Part shown: in pieces, positions 31,286 to 43,578 of the stretch
How positions within the stretch are numbered: the first letter of the stretch is position 1
Layout: each line of letters opens with the position of its first letter
Source: Didymella arachidicola
Taxonomy: Eukaryota > Ascomycota > Dothideomycetes > Pleosporales > Didymellaceae
Reading direction: 5' to 3'
DNA: 64,000 bases
Assembly (NCBI GenBank): GCA_016630955.3
Contig: CM049989.1
Span: 1,116,001 to 1,180,000 of the forward strand
Translations under genes and position numbers: made by a program
Notes under the pieces: model-generated
What the model saw: the letters and a program-made list of their open reading frames with translations, nothing else
Told to the model about the DNA's origin: nothing
Database searches by the model: none

Positions 31286-33635
31286 TCAGCCAACAAATTT
31301 ACCCCCGCAGAAGATGCACACATCGCAAGCCTGGAACAGCATCCTCGCAATGGTGTACGCAGGTTCTGCCTCCCCTTCTACGACATCTTGCGCCCGTACA
31401 AACTCTTCGTTTAAATATGGTGTGCTACAGATGCCGCAGTACTTTGTAATACCCGGAGCCTGAATGGCTAGCAGGCTGATACCGCAGCGCGGAAACTCAT
31501 GCCCATTGGCACAAGCTGCGCTCGTCAGATCGGTGAATGGTATCGGCGCAGAGCAAAAGTCGCACAAATCTGTTACTACATCAGCTGTCGAGTCCAAGGC
31601 CTGTTCGCTTGACGCAGCAGGACCAGCATTGTCACTCAGTTCCCCCTGAGAGCCACCCACATCATTGTCCTCTGCACTCCTCGGAAATAGCAGACTATCA
31701 ACCAGCGAGGTCAAGCGCTTTTGATGCATGAGTATCTCTTTACTGAACGGTGTGAATGCTTCAGTATGCAGCCTTGGCGCGGATATTTGCAATGCTGTTG
31801 CCATTCGATATGAGATGAGGGTCTTCGGCAGTTCAATTGAGGAAGCATCATTACAGGCGTGCGACACTAAGATGCTGTAGCGGTCCCTGAGTGTGTTCTC
31901 TTCGAATACCATACTCTGCTTGAACGACTTGACCAAGCCGTCTAAGACACTGGACTTGAGAGTGTGCAGAGGGGTGTATAAGGTTTGGTCAGGTCCGTAT
32001 GTCTGCATCATCTTCCCTACCATTTCTTCTGCAAATGCGGGCATTTGATCTGCATCCTCGACGGTGTTCTCCGATAGCTTTCTCAACGTAAATAGCAACG
32101 ATTCCGCAGTCATGCACCGTTTTGGCAAGCTCTGACGGATCTTGCTGTACTGCTTCAGGGTACTGAGCGCAACAGTACCGCGTCGATCAGCGGGAGGTCC
32201 ATACTCAATTGAGTCGGACGGATGTAGACTACTGCATGCAGCAATAAAGTCTCTCGACGGCGACGCTGTGAGACCCCACACTTTCGTCTTGCCATGTCCT
32301 TTCAGATCATTTTTGACACTGAATAAGACTACATTGTTTTCAATCTTTTCCTTCCAGTTAGGCGCTTTGCCTGTCTCCAATGCACCAGAGGTCTTCTGCA
32401 GGACGGCGGTGGGTGAGTGTACGGTGGAGATTAGTGAGCTGAAGTGCAATCGGGGCGAAGGTTGTTGATCGTAGTCCCAGACCACACCCGATATTTGGTC
32501 CCATCGTCCGTCAAGATCGTGCAAGGTCTTATCTACGATTGACGCATCTTCGGCCGAGATACTCAAGTAGACCAGACCAGAGCTTGTGAACAGACCTAGC
32601 GTGAGCAGATTGCTACTGTCGAGTTGCGGACACCAGGATATTGGCCCACTATACCGCAATTTTAGGCCTGGGTATGTGACTTCATATCCTAACGAAATTT
32701 CTCCGGCCTTGTACGTGATTGGCAGTGCTCTAACGTCTTCGTTGGTTGCATAGACTACCACAGACTGGTAGTGATCACCGAGTTTGATCCAAGGACTCCA
32801 AGCTACGTGAGATATAAACCTCTGCTGTTGCGCTATATCCTCAAAGAGATTAGCGCTCGTCGAAGTAGAGACTCCAATTGATGTGAGAGAGGTGTGATTC
32901 AGAACATCAGCCTTCCAGTCTGGTGATGAGCCGAGTGAGGATGCCGGTGATTTCACAACCATGAAGATGACCTGGTTATCATCATTTGACACGACAATGT
33001 ATTGTGGATCATATGACACTCGTGTGCCCATCGTATCGGACCTGGGAGACATTGATGGAGCCCATGAAAACGCCCGAATGCGGCTTCTCAATCTCAATTG
33101 CTCCTCAGTACTCGGGGAAATTGAGCTAACCAGCGCAGTCAAGCTTTTGGAGAAGTAATCGGTGAGCGCGTCGTTGATGAGAAGCCTTCGGTTCCAACTT
33201 GGCTCCTCGAGAAGCGCGCCTTCAGCTGACCAGATGGAAAGCACCAGATTCGATGTGAGCACGGCGAGGGCACATCGTCGATGCTTTGCAAGGCCTGGCG
33301 GTGACCAAGAAATCGCAATTGGGACGCTCGGCGATATCTCTTCGCCGATTGAATAATTTGCCAACGATGCAGGGTTTTTCAGTGGTAATTCGTCGTTGGA
33401 GAACCAAGGCACTTGGAGTGGAACGTGCTGCCACTGTGGAACATCGTTGTCTCGTTCGTAGGACACAGTATTTGGAAACTGGTCTATTGTTAGCAGGTGT
33501 CGGTCAGACTCTCTGTGTTGGAAATACCAATAGCTCGACGCGCTCGTCCGATGCCAATGCGATAATGTTATCCTGCGACCAGTCCAGCGCATCAACGCAT
33601 GACGGCCAACATCTCAGCTCCGTGACGTCCGCCAT
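31286..33635 (-). CDS. TFIIIC subunit with WD40-like N-terminus and C-terminal zinc finger
   Basis: A 766-residue subunit of RNA polymerase III factor TFIIIC (TFIIIC-delta N-terminal and zf-TFIIIC families). Exons are 33635-33528 and 33478-31286. The 49-nt intron uses acceptor GACCAG, giving VELLFPNTVSYERD, whereas a nearer TAG would break the frame. The start MADVTELRCWPSCVDALDWS and the WD-like region (PVPIAISWSPPGLAKHRRCALAV and FSWAPS, HVAWSPW, ISWCPQ repeats) fill the first half. The C-terminal zinc region has CDFC, CANGHEFPRC, CGIC and CDVC..C clusters. It would act in the nucleus on tRNA and 5S gene promoters. It diverges from DBP3 over 330 bp, so two ribosome/translation-related genes share a promoter region. 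Confidence 0.85.
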
Positions 33636-33965
33636 GATAAAAAGTGAATTGAATTGGTGTCGCAGATTTAATCATCGCGTGAAATGAGTAGATTGAGCAG
33701 ACAATGCAGGTGATTTTCAAGTCACGCAGGTCGAGGCACGAACTTCACCGAATCATGATCCGCTCCGAAGTGGAAGTGAATGGCATTTTAGGTCGATATG
33801 CACTCTGGGCAAGAAGCGGAAGATTGAAGTGGAAATACAGGGTCCAAGATGTAGCCTAACTGTATTGGGCTAGACTGATATCTTATCGATAGGTGCGGCG
33901 ATGGAAAAAGTGAATTTTCCCTCATCGTTCGCACCCAATGCCCCAGTTTTCGCAGCATATTCAAG
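33636..33965. promoter_or_regulatory. Divergent promoter of TFIIIC-subunit and DBP3 genes
   Basis: 330 bp between the two start codons. Close to DBP3 lie TGAATTTTCC and CTCATCG (33911-33927), which resemble the RRPE and PAC elements of ribosome-biogenesis promoters. Confidence 0.45.
33921..33927 (-). promoter_or_regulatory. PAC-like element near DBP3
   Basis: CTCATCG, complement CGATGAG, 38 bp before the DBP3 ATG and directly after a GAATTTTC (RRPE-like). PAC is the element bound by Dot6/Tod6 in yeast ribosome-biogenesis genes. The match is short, so this is suggestive only. Confidence 0.3.
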
Positions 33966-35757
33966 ATGGGGAAACGATCAATTACTGAAGTCGGCGACGC
34001 TGAGTTGTCCAGGAAAAAGAGCAAGAAGGACAGATCTGAGAAGAAGTTGAGAAAGGAAGTCGTGGAGGCAATCGAGTCCAAAGGTGACAGCGTAGAGATC
34101 TCTGAGGCCGAGCGCAAGGCCGCGAAGAAGGCGAAGAGGGAAGCAAAAGAGGCCAGAGAGGCAAAGCAGGCCGAGTCTGCTCCTGCAGAAGACAAGGACG
34201 CAGCAAAGGCCGCCAGGAAAGCTGCGCGCAAGGCAGAGAAGAAGGCAGCCAAGGAGGCAACAAGTGCAGCCTCAACAGCGCCTGCCTCAGTTGCGACGTC
34301 AGCAACTGCCTCCCGAGTCGAATCCTCAGCCACGAGCCCCGAACCCACTGCAGACGGCGCATACCAGGAAGACAAAGAGCTTTCAGCGCTTCCTCAGTCT
34401 GAGATCGATGCGTTCTTGAAGAAGCACACTGTCACAATCGACGACCCGAAGCCTGGTAACAAGCTTCGCCCGATCGTGAACTTCAAATACCTACCCATTA
34501 AGAACGAGGCTTTTGCCAAGTTTACTACACCCACCCCTATCCAGGCAGCGGTATGGCCATCTCTTCTCTCTGGACGAGATGCAATCGGTGTGGCAGAGAC
34601 TGGTTCTGGAAAGACTTTGGCATTTGGTGTACCTTGTGTCAAGTACATTCAGTCTCTGCCAAAGAACAAGCGCAAGGGCGTGAAGGCTGTGATCGTCTCG
34701 CCCACCCGTGAGTTGGCCGTTCAGATTCACGACCAGCTGGTCACTCTGGCAGGTCCCGCCGGACTGGGTGTTGTTTGTGTGTATGGTGGTGTGCCAAAGC
34801 CTCCTCAGATCGAGGCCCTTCGCACAGCATCTATCGTGGTCGCCACTCCAGGCCGTCTCAACGACCTTGTCAGCGAGGGCAACGCCAACCTCAGCAGCGC
34901 TGACTACGTTGTGCTGGATGAGGCTGACCGAATGCTCGACAAGGGGTTCGAGGAACCCATCCGCCAAATCATTACACAGTGCCCCAAGAAGCGCCAGACA
35001 CTCATGTTCACGGCGACTTGGCCTCCCTCGGTCCGGGAACTGGCGTCCACTTTCATGGTCTCACCCGTCAAGATCACGATTGGTGACAATGTCTCCGGTG
35101 AACTTCGCGCCAACATCCGCATTAAGCAAGTTGTTGAAGTTGTGGATCCCCGTGCCAAGGAGCAGCGGCTCCTTCAGCTGTTGAGGCAATATCAGTCTGG
35201 AAAGAATAAAGACGATCGTATTTTAGTCTTCTGTTTATACAAAAAGGAGGCTATGCGCATTGAGCAGTTCATCCAGCGGTCGGGCTTCAGGGTTGGCGGG
35301 ATCCATGGCGACTTGAGCCAAGACAAGCGTACGGCGTCGTTGCAAGCCTTCAAGGAAGGCAAGGTTCCGCTGCTCGTAGCAACAGACGTGGCTGCCCGTG
35401 GTTTGGATATCCCGGCAGTGAAGGTCGTCATCAATGTGACTTTTCCCTTGACGGCTGAGGACTATGTTCACCGCATTGGTCGAACTGGTCGTGCTGGTCA
35501 GGATGGTCTTGCGATTACGCTCTTCACTGAGCACGACAAGGGCCTGTCTGGATCGTAAGTTTCATCTACTTCAGATTTACGGCCAAACACTAACAAGACG
35601 CAGTCTTATCAACGTTCTCAAGGCAGCGAATCAGCCGGTGCCGGAAGAGTTAATGAAGTTCGGCACCACGGTGAAGAAGAAGGGTCATGAGGCCTACGGA
35701 GCGTTCTACAAGGACACCGGCGACATGAAGGCAGCGACGAAGATTACATTCGATTAG
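33966..35757 (+). CDS. DBP3: DEAD-box RNA helicase Dbp3 (ribosome biogenesis)
   Basis: A 580-residue nucleolar ATP-dependent RNA helicase needed for pre-rRNA processing. Exons are 33966-35554 and 35604-35757, with a GTAAGT donor; the join reads LSGSLINVLKAAN. A Lys/Ala/Glu-rich N-terminus (to about 130) precedes the helicase core. Core motifs are TPTPIQ, AETGSGKT (I), SPTRELA (Ia), TPGRL (Ib), VLDEADRMLD (II), FTATWP (III; the T-A-T-W-P variant typical of Dbp3), ATDVAARGLDIP (V) and HRIGRTGRAG (VI). The tail KKKGHEAYGAFYKDTGDMKAATKITFD is the usual Dbp3 ending, which distinguishes it from Dbp2. It is complete. Its promoter is shared with a TFIIIC subunit. Confidence 0.95.
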
Positions 35758-36925
35758 GCATCTGAGGTCATCTCGCAGGTTGCCGCATACATGCTGTCTT
35801 TCCAGTCGGCGATGCAAGTATTTAGCTGCATTGCCCTGCAGCTCAAGCGGGGATCATTTTAGCATTTCCTAGCGGAGGCGTTTTGGCACACCTCAAAAGT
35901 CCCAAGTTAGACCGCTCCTGTTTAATTTGAAGGAGGTTTGTTGCAGATGCGAGCACACGATAATTTTATTACTTGTGTCATGATCGTACGATTTGTGTAA
36001 AGTGAGGCCTGTGCAACCTCAGATAATCGCCGTTTACATGTTGTCTGGAGACGCCGCAACAGCATGTGCATCAAGAACGCCTGAACGCCGGCTCTTCAGC
36101 CTCCCAACCGTGGACATTGTGCAGGCCATCTGGCCCATTCCAAATCTACCGACTCCTCGAGCTTAGCGTTCCCACTCGTCTGGTAGCAGGAACGCACCAA
36201 AAATGCACCAAGCCCCTCCGGCCAGCGCGCACCCTCTAGCAGTTCACCTTTGCGAGTAGCCTGCGACCACCAAACACCCTGACCGCCCTCTAGGGCCTCT
36301 ACCCAGCTTTAGCGGTGGCTTGAGGGCAAGCCCGTCGCCACTAAATGGCATTAACAGCGCGTCAGCGACAGCCTGACCACGCCGTTCCCGCAGCCAAGCT
36401 GTCCCCACGCGGGTTTCTCGTGCACTCAGACGCTTTGGCGCGATGGGCGTGGCCTCTGACGCTTCCGCTAGGGGACATCGGGCAGCGTGTGGATTCGCAT
36501 CGTGTGGCAGGCGCGCCGTGATTGGTGTTGAAATACTTCCGGATGTGGTCGCCGACTACCACATCGCCGACTGTTGACTGGGCCTGCGAACCCGAAACTA
36601 CGAATCCTTCGCAGAGAGATCGGGACGGCGAGCATACGAAGGAGATTATTATATATCCTGAAGGGACGTTACTACTGCTACCATAATCTTGAAAGAGCCG
36701 GTTCAGGAGTCTTTTTTTTTTCTGGCAGACCTTCGTTGCAGCCTCTTTTCGCATAAAGACTGCACACAGCTTGAAATAGATCATCTTTCCGCGCAAAACA
36801 AAGGTCACCGACCGAGTGGCTTGACTTGGCTTCTCTGCTCCCAGCCTTTCGACCGGTGCTGCACAAGAATCTTGCATTGTCTTTCGTGCTCGCATTCCAG
36901 AACAACTCCGTCTTTCGTCGTCAAC
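35758..36925. other. Intergenic region before the small Cys-rich gene
   Basis: 1.17 kb holding the DBP3 3' flank and the promoter and leader of the gene at 36926. ORFs between 36362 and 36905 overlap on both strands and look non-coding. A T10 tract occurs near 36712. Confidence 0.45.
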
Positions 36926-37178
36926 ATGTGCAAGAAGGCAGCATGCGACACATGCAGTACGTGCCGCCGCTTTCTCCGTTATCTCCTAGGAGACGCAGAC
37001 ACAACCCTCATCATCGCCAATACTAACACCCACAGACAAGACCACTTGGTGGGGCTGCGGCAAGCACGTATCTGGTGTCATGAACCACGTCCCCGCAGAC
37101 GAATGGTGCACATGCACACCACGCGTAACCGTTGAGGATAAGACATATCCGCCTATGGGCACCCTCGCGGCTGCGTGA
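36926..37178 (+). CDS. 57-residue cysteine-rich protein, probable zinc binder
   Basis: A very small gene in two exons, 36926-36956 and 37036-37178. The 79-nt intron has a GTACGT donor, a CTAAC branch site and a CACAG acceptor. The product begins MCKKAACDTCNKTTWWGCGK, continues HVSGVMNHVPADEWCTCTP and ends GTLAAA. Cysteines at 2, 7, 10, 18, 35 and 37 (CxxC and CxC pairs), with H21 and H28, suggest a compact zinc site. Proteins of this pattern (KxTWWGCGxH..WCxC) recur in filamentous fungi, and I know of no assigned function. The reading depends on the intron: neither exon alone would stand out as an ORF. The ATG context (GTCAACATGTGC) is reasonable. Confidence 0.8.
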
Positions 37179-37751
37179 CTAGACGGGGAATGTGGTTCCC
37201 TTGGAACATCGAGAGAGAAGTACCTCTTTTCGATGATCCAGGGCATGAACGGTGGGCCACACGCGAATCACCCAAAGTCAACGCCGGCAGCAAAGACATG
37301 ACATCAGGGAAGGAGGAGGTGGGAGTCGTCGACGTACTCTGGGAGTACAAGAAGGCGGAGACAATGATAAACATCGAGGGATACAGGCACGCCACTAGAC
37401 GGGTGCTGGAGGAAATACTGTTGGGAAATGACCTCATGAGCACATCACGGCGTTTCTGCGATTTTCGGACAACGCATAGCTACAGCGGGGCACCTTGAAG
37501 GTTTGAGTTTCCCTTGCATACAAAACTTTCAGGCTTCATATATCGATTACAGATCGTGGACGGAGTAACAACAACTGCATTGTTGCAGCATCAGCATTCC
37601 AATATGAAAGACATATCTTCACAATTCCACCTGCCCGACTCCCAAAGGCTCCCAAATCGAGATGAACGCCAACCAAACCCTGACCCAGCCCGTGGTATCA
37701 TATCGCGTATCTCATGACAGATTAAGATGAATGAAAGGGTGGCACAAGACT
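37179..37751. other. Convergent 3' intergenic region
   Basis: Between the small Cys-rich gene and the condensin stop. A plus-strand frame at 37175-37498 (about 107 codons, non-ATG start) has no family resemblance and overlaps an open frame on the other strand, so it is not called. Confidence 0.4.
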
Positions 37752-40700
37752 CTACGCTGATGCCTGAACAACCTTGAAACCCTCCGAGAGCATCTTCTGG
37801 ATCTCTTCATCCTTGTGCTGGAGGAAACCCAGTGTATACTCGACATCGCGCCATTGCCTTTCGTTTTCAGCGCGCGGCAAGCGTGCGGCAAGTTTGTTCG
37901 AGAGCTGTTTGGCTTGTTTCTCCTACTCATAATTAACATGTTGCTCGTATTGGCACCGAAAGCTGCATGTTGACTGACCTTTTCGATGTACCCAGCAAGG
38001 TATTTGATGATGCGCTTGAAAGCATCTTCGCTGAGCGCAGTATCGGCGCTGAGTGTACTGAACATGTCGACGAACTGATTGTAGATGGCATTGTCCTTCG
38101 TAGAGAGTTCGCTGAAGAACATCCGTGCCATTTCAGTGATCTTCTTATCACTGTCCTCGATACACTTGGCCATCTCCGCAAGCTGGCCCTTGACCTTGAC
38201 CTGACCAGCCAGGATAAGGAAGGTAAGAGTCTGTAGACATGTGCGCTTGACACTCTGATCATTGTCGTTGAGGCGGCGGTACAAGAACTCGGTGTCCTGT
38301 TCGACCAAGTGATTGAAGCAGACCGCCATATCTCCCAGAGCAATGACAAGATTACTGCGAACGATAGCGTCTTGACTGCGCTCGAGGATGACGAGCAGAA
38401 GGTTGAGGTTGCTTTCGCAGTACTCTTGGCTGACGCACATGAGCTTACCAAGACAAAGTGCAGCCTGCGCCTGTAGTGTGGGATGGTTATACGAGGTGTT
38501 ATTGGCGCAGATGTCGGATACTAGGGGACCAAAGTTGGCGAGCAGGGAGTGTGGGCCGAACAGCAGCTCTCGTTCACGAACATGGGCAATGGCGTCTGTG
38601 AAGTCGTCCTCGTTGGTGCCAGCCATCAGATCGAGATCATCCGCTTCTGGGTCAGGTGCAGGAGTTGGATCCTTCATCGCGCCTCTCTTACGGCCTTTCT
38701 TCATCGGCGTCGGTTCTGGTGCAAGAGACTTACGAGGCGCTGCTTTCTTATCCTTCTCCTTCTCAGCCTTACGACGCTTAAACTCCAGCTCACAGAGCTC
38801 CAGGTGAACAATCTGTTTAATGGCAACATGTCCGACGACGAACAGGAGCTGTGACAATGCAAGAGCCGAATTCTGCTGCTTCTTCGGTTTCGACCCTTCG
38901 ACAGCATCAGCGTCAGGCATTTCCTCGTCTTCGTCTACGTCCATACGATCGGGATCCTCATCCGTGGGCCCTGAGCTTGATGTTGGGCGGGAACCTGCTT
39001 TAGGGGCGAAAACTCTCTTCGTTACTTGCCTAATAATCTCTGAGCAGAGAACATCCGGGTGTCTCGATAATACGTATATGGCACTTATTGCTTGATCTGC
39101 AACACCGAACCATTCCTTGCTGTCGGACTCAAGCTCACACATCGCAGCCAGTCTGACCAACACAGCATGATCATTGGGTAGCTTGACTGCGGGGGCTGGG
39201 GCCGTGCCAACCTGTTGCTTACTCGACGCTGCGCTGATCCGGCGCAAGGCAACACAGGTGTATCGCGCAAGCCCAAAGTCGCGACGACCAAGCTTGCCGA
39301 GGCCGATCTTCAGACAAGTCTCCATCTCGTTCACAATGATCTCGGGAGAAGATAGTGCCAGCATACCTAGAACAATTATGGCACCTCGACGCTGTCGCAT
39401 GGAAATGTCCTTCTTCTGGTAGCCGTAGATTCCCCAAAGCTTCTCGATAACCAGGTTATTGACCGCGCCTTGCTTCATCATCGTGCTGAGAAGCTGCTCA
39501 AGCGAGATAAGATCGGCTGGTGTTGTGTCGAATGTCAAACTGATCATGCCGCGTGTGATGTAGTTGGCAGCTTGATTGTCATCGCATCCGGGTGGCGCGT
39601 TGAAGAACAGGCCCCTGTAGCAGTCGATGAGATGCGCCTGAACGCCCTTGCCTTCGTCGCTATTGCCCTTAGTCCAGATGAGTCGAAGCATCCGCTTGAT
39701 GCCGAGCCTAGCATTTGCGATCTTATATGCATCAATCGTGGTGAAGAAATCCATTGCCTCAATAACCTCGCTCTTGTTCTTAGATGAAAGCAGCTGCATC
39801 ACCTGCTCGGCTGCATCGTTGATCACTTCAATAAACCTCAGAGCTGCTCTTACGAATGAGCGCAGCTTATTGAACTTCTCTAACTCCTGAATTTTGGCAG
39901 CATCCTGCGCCTTCTCTTGCTCCCTTTTCTCGATCGCAGCCTGAAGCTCCTCTGGATTCTGGGGAGCAGCAATGTCTGCTTGGGTCGCATCAAGGAGCAT
40001 CGACTCGTCGACTTCTCCAGGCGCATGCTCCTGAAGCGCTTGCTCTGCGGGCTTCAGCGCTGCAATGCTTTGCTCGATAGTCTCCGAGCCCTGCTCCCAA
40101 GCCTCGTTTGACAGAAGACCGCCATACATGGCCGAGAAGGGGTGCGTTTCCACGAGTTTGGAAAGTATCTTGATCGCATTCCGTCGCACGTTGCTGCTCT
40201 TGTCCTTGAGGCTCTGTTCGGCGTTGTCCGCGGCCACCTGACGACGCTTTCGTCCTGGCTTCGAGCTCAAATAAGGCAGGTCACATAGCTTGACGTAGAC
40301 TTGCATGACCCTGCACCTGCAGTACGGGTTGATATCAAGGAAGCGCTGCTCGAGGACGTCGAAGAAGATGTCGATGTTCCTCTTGTGGGCTTCGTTGCGG
40401 TCGTCCTGGCTCAGCTTGCTTAGGTAGGCAATAAGGTTGCCGCAGACTTCGATCATAGCACATCGCAATGTGTAAGCCTCGCTATCCAACAGATTGTTAA
40501 GCAGGGCACCTTGCCTGATGATGACGTTGGGTAGCAGCTCAGAAATCTTGATCAGGAACGTCGAGACGGACTTCGGGCCCTTTAGGTCTGTCGCGCTGTA
40601 TTCCTTGGTACTGATGTCCTTTAAGACATCCTCAGTCAATTGTGCGTAATCGTAGGCGTCAGCGAGGGTGTGGAGAAACTCGGCCATGGGCTCGGAGAGG

Positions 40701-41566
40701 TGCTCAAAGTACGTGAGACATTGGTTGATTGTCGTCTGGGCAGTGTATGCGTGACCGTGGTGCTTGACGGCGATACAGAGCACTCTGAAGCAGTGATTAC
40801 GGATGGCGTTGTTTTTGACTCGAGCTTCGTTCTCGAGGATGTGGTAGACGGGCTTGGTGAAGAGACTGATAAAGGCATCTCTCTCGGACGTAGTGACGAA
40901 TATGCGGCTTAACTTCAGCTTCAAGACCTTGCTCACCCTATCAAGCGCTGTTTCGAGCTGCGTCGCTGCATCCCAGGACCCGTCTTTAGTGCTGCCCTTG
41001 GCTTTCCCAATCTTGCCTCGCCCTTTTGTTGCTGGCGCCGAGGCCGACTTCTCTAACGCTCTTGTCTCCACGGCTTCGATGGTCCAGCGCAATAGGAAAG
41101 CGTACATTTCCAAAACATTCTTGTGATAAGGTACGGCATCTTGTTCTTCGGCCTCGAGATCAGCGTGCACAACGTCGGCTTGTGTAGAGAGTGCGGATAC
41201 TACCAGATCGAGGATCTTGCCGAGCGCGGTCGGTGGTATTTGCGACGAATTCCTAGATGGTGCGGTCAGCTTAGAAACGTGCCTCTTCAAATTTCAATAT
41301 GATCAGACGGAGCAAATTGGAGCATACTTGAGGAGAAATTGGAGTGTGTCAAAGACCGAGCTGCGAGTGATCGCATCTGGGCTCTCTGCTACTGCGTCCA
41401 CCACAGGGTTCAGCTCGCTATTGATCAGAGACAGCGAGGACATCGCTTCTGGGTCATCCTCGCATTCTTGGAGTGCTCTGGAGGCCTCCGGCGTTGGAAT
41501 CGTTGAGGGATCGCTGTCGAACAGCTTCGTCGCCTCATTGATGTCAAAATCAACGCGCGCCTCCAT
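37752..41566 (-). CDS. YCS4: Condensin subunit 1 (Cnd1/Ycs4, CAP-D2)
   Basis: A 1,227-residue HEAT-repeat subunit of condensin, which compacts mitotic chromosomes. Exons are 41566-41328, 41252-37979 and 37922-37752. The start MEARVDFDINEATKLFDSDP is preferred over an in-frame non-family extension. The first intron joins LQFLLKNSSQIPPTALGKIL. The last intron uses a GTCAGT donor and adds EKQAKQLSNKLAARLPRAEN and the tail ending VVQASA. Typical regions are SYNHPTLQAQAALCLGKLMC, RSNLVIALGDMAVCFNHLVE and FFSELSTKDNAIYNQFVDMF in the conserved Cnd1 C-terminal domain. A mid-region acidic linker (MDVDEDEEMPDADAVEGSKP) followed by basic stretches is likely disordered. It diverges from CDC7 across 268 bp. 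Confidence 0.93.
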
Positions 41567-41834
41567 GATTGCCGGAGTCGCGTGAGGGGAAAGCAGAAGC
41601 AAAAAAGAACGGGAAAGGGCGGCGACACAGCGTCGTTGCAGGCGTGTTGTTGCAATCACAGACAGCAAACAGACGATGCGGGCGCCCGCCGCACAGGACG
41701 CGCCTTCTGTTTGGTTGTTGTTGTGCTTTAACCGTTTTGGGATGGCGCTGCTCTTTGTCGCGTCTTTCGACGGAAGCCCGCAGCACTACTGCTCACACAC
41801 GCCAACAACAACACAAAATCTGCCGCTCGTAACC
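41567..41834. promoter_or_regulatory. Shared condensin/CDC7 promoter with three ACGCG motifs
   Basis: A 268-bp divergent region between two cell-cycle genes. ACGCG, the core of the MBF/MCB element, occurs at 41579-41583 (minus), 41698-41702 (plus) and 41759-41763 (minus). MBF drives G1/S transcription in yeasts. None is the full ACGCGT, so the inference is moderate. Confidence 0.4.
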
Positions 41835-43275
41835 ATGTCGAAGACTCGGACATCGCTGCAGCGTCAACCGGCGCAGATTGACGTGCATGAGGATGATCAG
41901 AAAGAGGAGGAAGTCAATTCAGAACTAGGCGAAAGCATGGATCCCCTCGATGAAAGCGGCCACACGGTCGACAGTTGTGACGAGGAAGTTGAAGACGCTG
42001 TTGCCGAGGACATGTCACGCTTTGAAGAAACCTTTGTCGGTATCAACAAGCGATTTCGATTAATCAACCGAATCGGTGAAGGTAGGTCTACACAAATCGG
42101 CTTGCCATATGCAGGGTCACACAATGGTGCTTACAATGGTGGCAGGCACTTTCTCAACTGTCTACAAGGCCGAGGATCTGGAATACAACAAATACGATAA
42201 CAAGTGGGACATCGATGAACGCGAAAACAAAAACTGGTCGTCACCTGGAAATCGAAAGCGAGCGAAACGCCCCCACTATGTTGCGATCAAGAAGATATAT
42301 GTCACAAGCAGTCCCATTCGTATCTTCAACGAGCTCGAACTATTGTACGACCTCAGAGACTCCGACTCCGTATGTCCGCTTATCACCGCTTTCCGTCATC
42401 TGGATCAGGTGGTCGCCGTTCTACCTTACTTTCAACATCGAGACTTCAGGGACTATTACCGCGACATGAGGATTTCCGAGATGCGCTTGTACTTCAAAAG
42501 CATGTTCACGGCACTCCGAGCAGTACACCACAAGAAGATCATTCACCGCGACGTCAAGCCGACTAATTTCCTGTACAACCCTGCGTTGAAGCGTGGTGTA
42601 TTGGTTGATTTTGGTCTTGCAGAACGGGAGGGTACCGACTGGAATCCGTGCGCATGCACCCTTCCAGACGAGGAACGCCGTCACAAAATGATGCACAGCG
42701 TCTACGCACAAAATCAGTCTTCAGGCCTCAACACGTCAAGCTACCCCAAGAACGACACACGGAACAGCCGCAGAGCCAACCGAGCTGGCACTCGTGGCTT
42801 CCGTGCCCCCGAGGTACTTTTGAAATGTACGCAGCAGACATGCTCTATCGACATGTGGAGCGTGGGCGTCATCCTTCTGACCATGCTGTCTCACCGCTTT
42901 CCGTTCTTTCATAGTGCGGACGATATCGACGCGTTGCTAGAAATCGCCACTATTTTCGGTCGCAAGAAGATGAGGGAGACTTCGCTCCTGCACGGCCAGG
43001 TCTTCGAGACGAATATTCCCAGCTACAGCGAGAGTGGTCACAGCTTAGAAAAGATCATCTTGTGGTGCACCGGACGAACTGGTGACAAGACATCGCCGAA
43101 GAAGGAGCTGGAAGATGATGAGAAGGAAGCCGTGCACTTTCTGCATCGTCTGCTTGAGTGCAATCCAGGCAAGCGCATCACTGCTGATGAAGCTCTTCGA
43201 CACCCATTCATTGCGAAAGCTGATGAGGAGGGAGCCATGGAAGTTGAGACGGATGAAGTGACCGAGGAGTTGTAA
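41835..43275 (+). CDS. CDC7: CDC7 (Hsk1) Dbf4-dependent protein kinase
   Basis: A 458-residue serine/threonine kinase that, with Dbf4, phosphorylates MCM proteins to fire replication origins. Exons are 41835-42081 and 42146-43275, with a GTAGGT donor; the join restores the glycine loop INRIGEGTFSTVYKAED. Other motifs are the catalytic lysine in YVAIKKIYV, IIHRDVKPTNFLYN (catalytic loop), VLVDFGLAERE (DFG) and GTRGFRAPEVLLKC (APE). An insert between DFG and APE (about 50 residues, with NPCACTLPDEERRHKMMHS) is the kinase insert expected of Cdc7. The acidic N-terminus precedes the kinase fold. The start MSKTRTSLQRQPAQ at 41835 is preferred over longer in-frame extensions into the promoter. A GAT microsatellite follows the stop. 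Confidence 0.94.
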
Positions 43276-43578
43276 AGGATCGATGATGGTGATGATGATG
43301 ATGCACTTATGATATACACCGAGCATGGGAGGCGTTTGGGCATGGCATGATTCCCTTTGAAGCATAGTGTTTGGAGTTCTGATCATCTAGAAACGGCGAC
43401 CTGATGAGACATTGCGATACCCTCAGCCTTGTATATTACGGCTGTTCCAAGCACTCTTGGTATGATGACATATACACAAGGAATTTGATAGCCCACTCGC
43501 AAATATCGGTTTATGGTACAACAGTAGCTATCGTTCGCAGCAGAAACACATGATATCCTACGTCGTCACCTCGCGATC
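43276..43578. other. Convergent 3' intergenic region
   Basis: The 3' flanks of CDC7 and the uS17m gene. Only the GAT microsatellite is notable. Confidence 0.5.
43281..43302. repeat. GAT-rich microsatellite after CDC7
   Basis: Imperfect GAT/GGT trinucleotide copies immediately after the CDC7 stop codon. Confidence 0.6.

Noticed and set aside
37175..37498. A 107-codon plus-strand frame after the small Cys-rich gene
   Set aside because: It has a non-ATG start, overlaps the stop of the preceding gene and an open frame on the other strand, and has no family resemblance.
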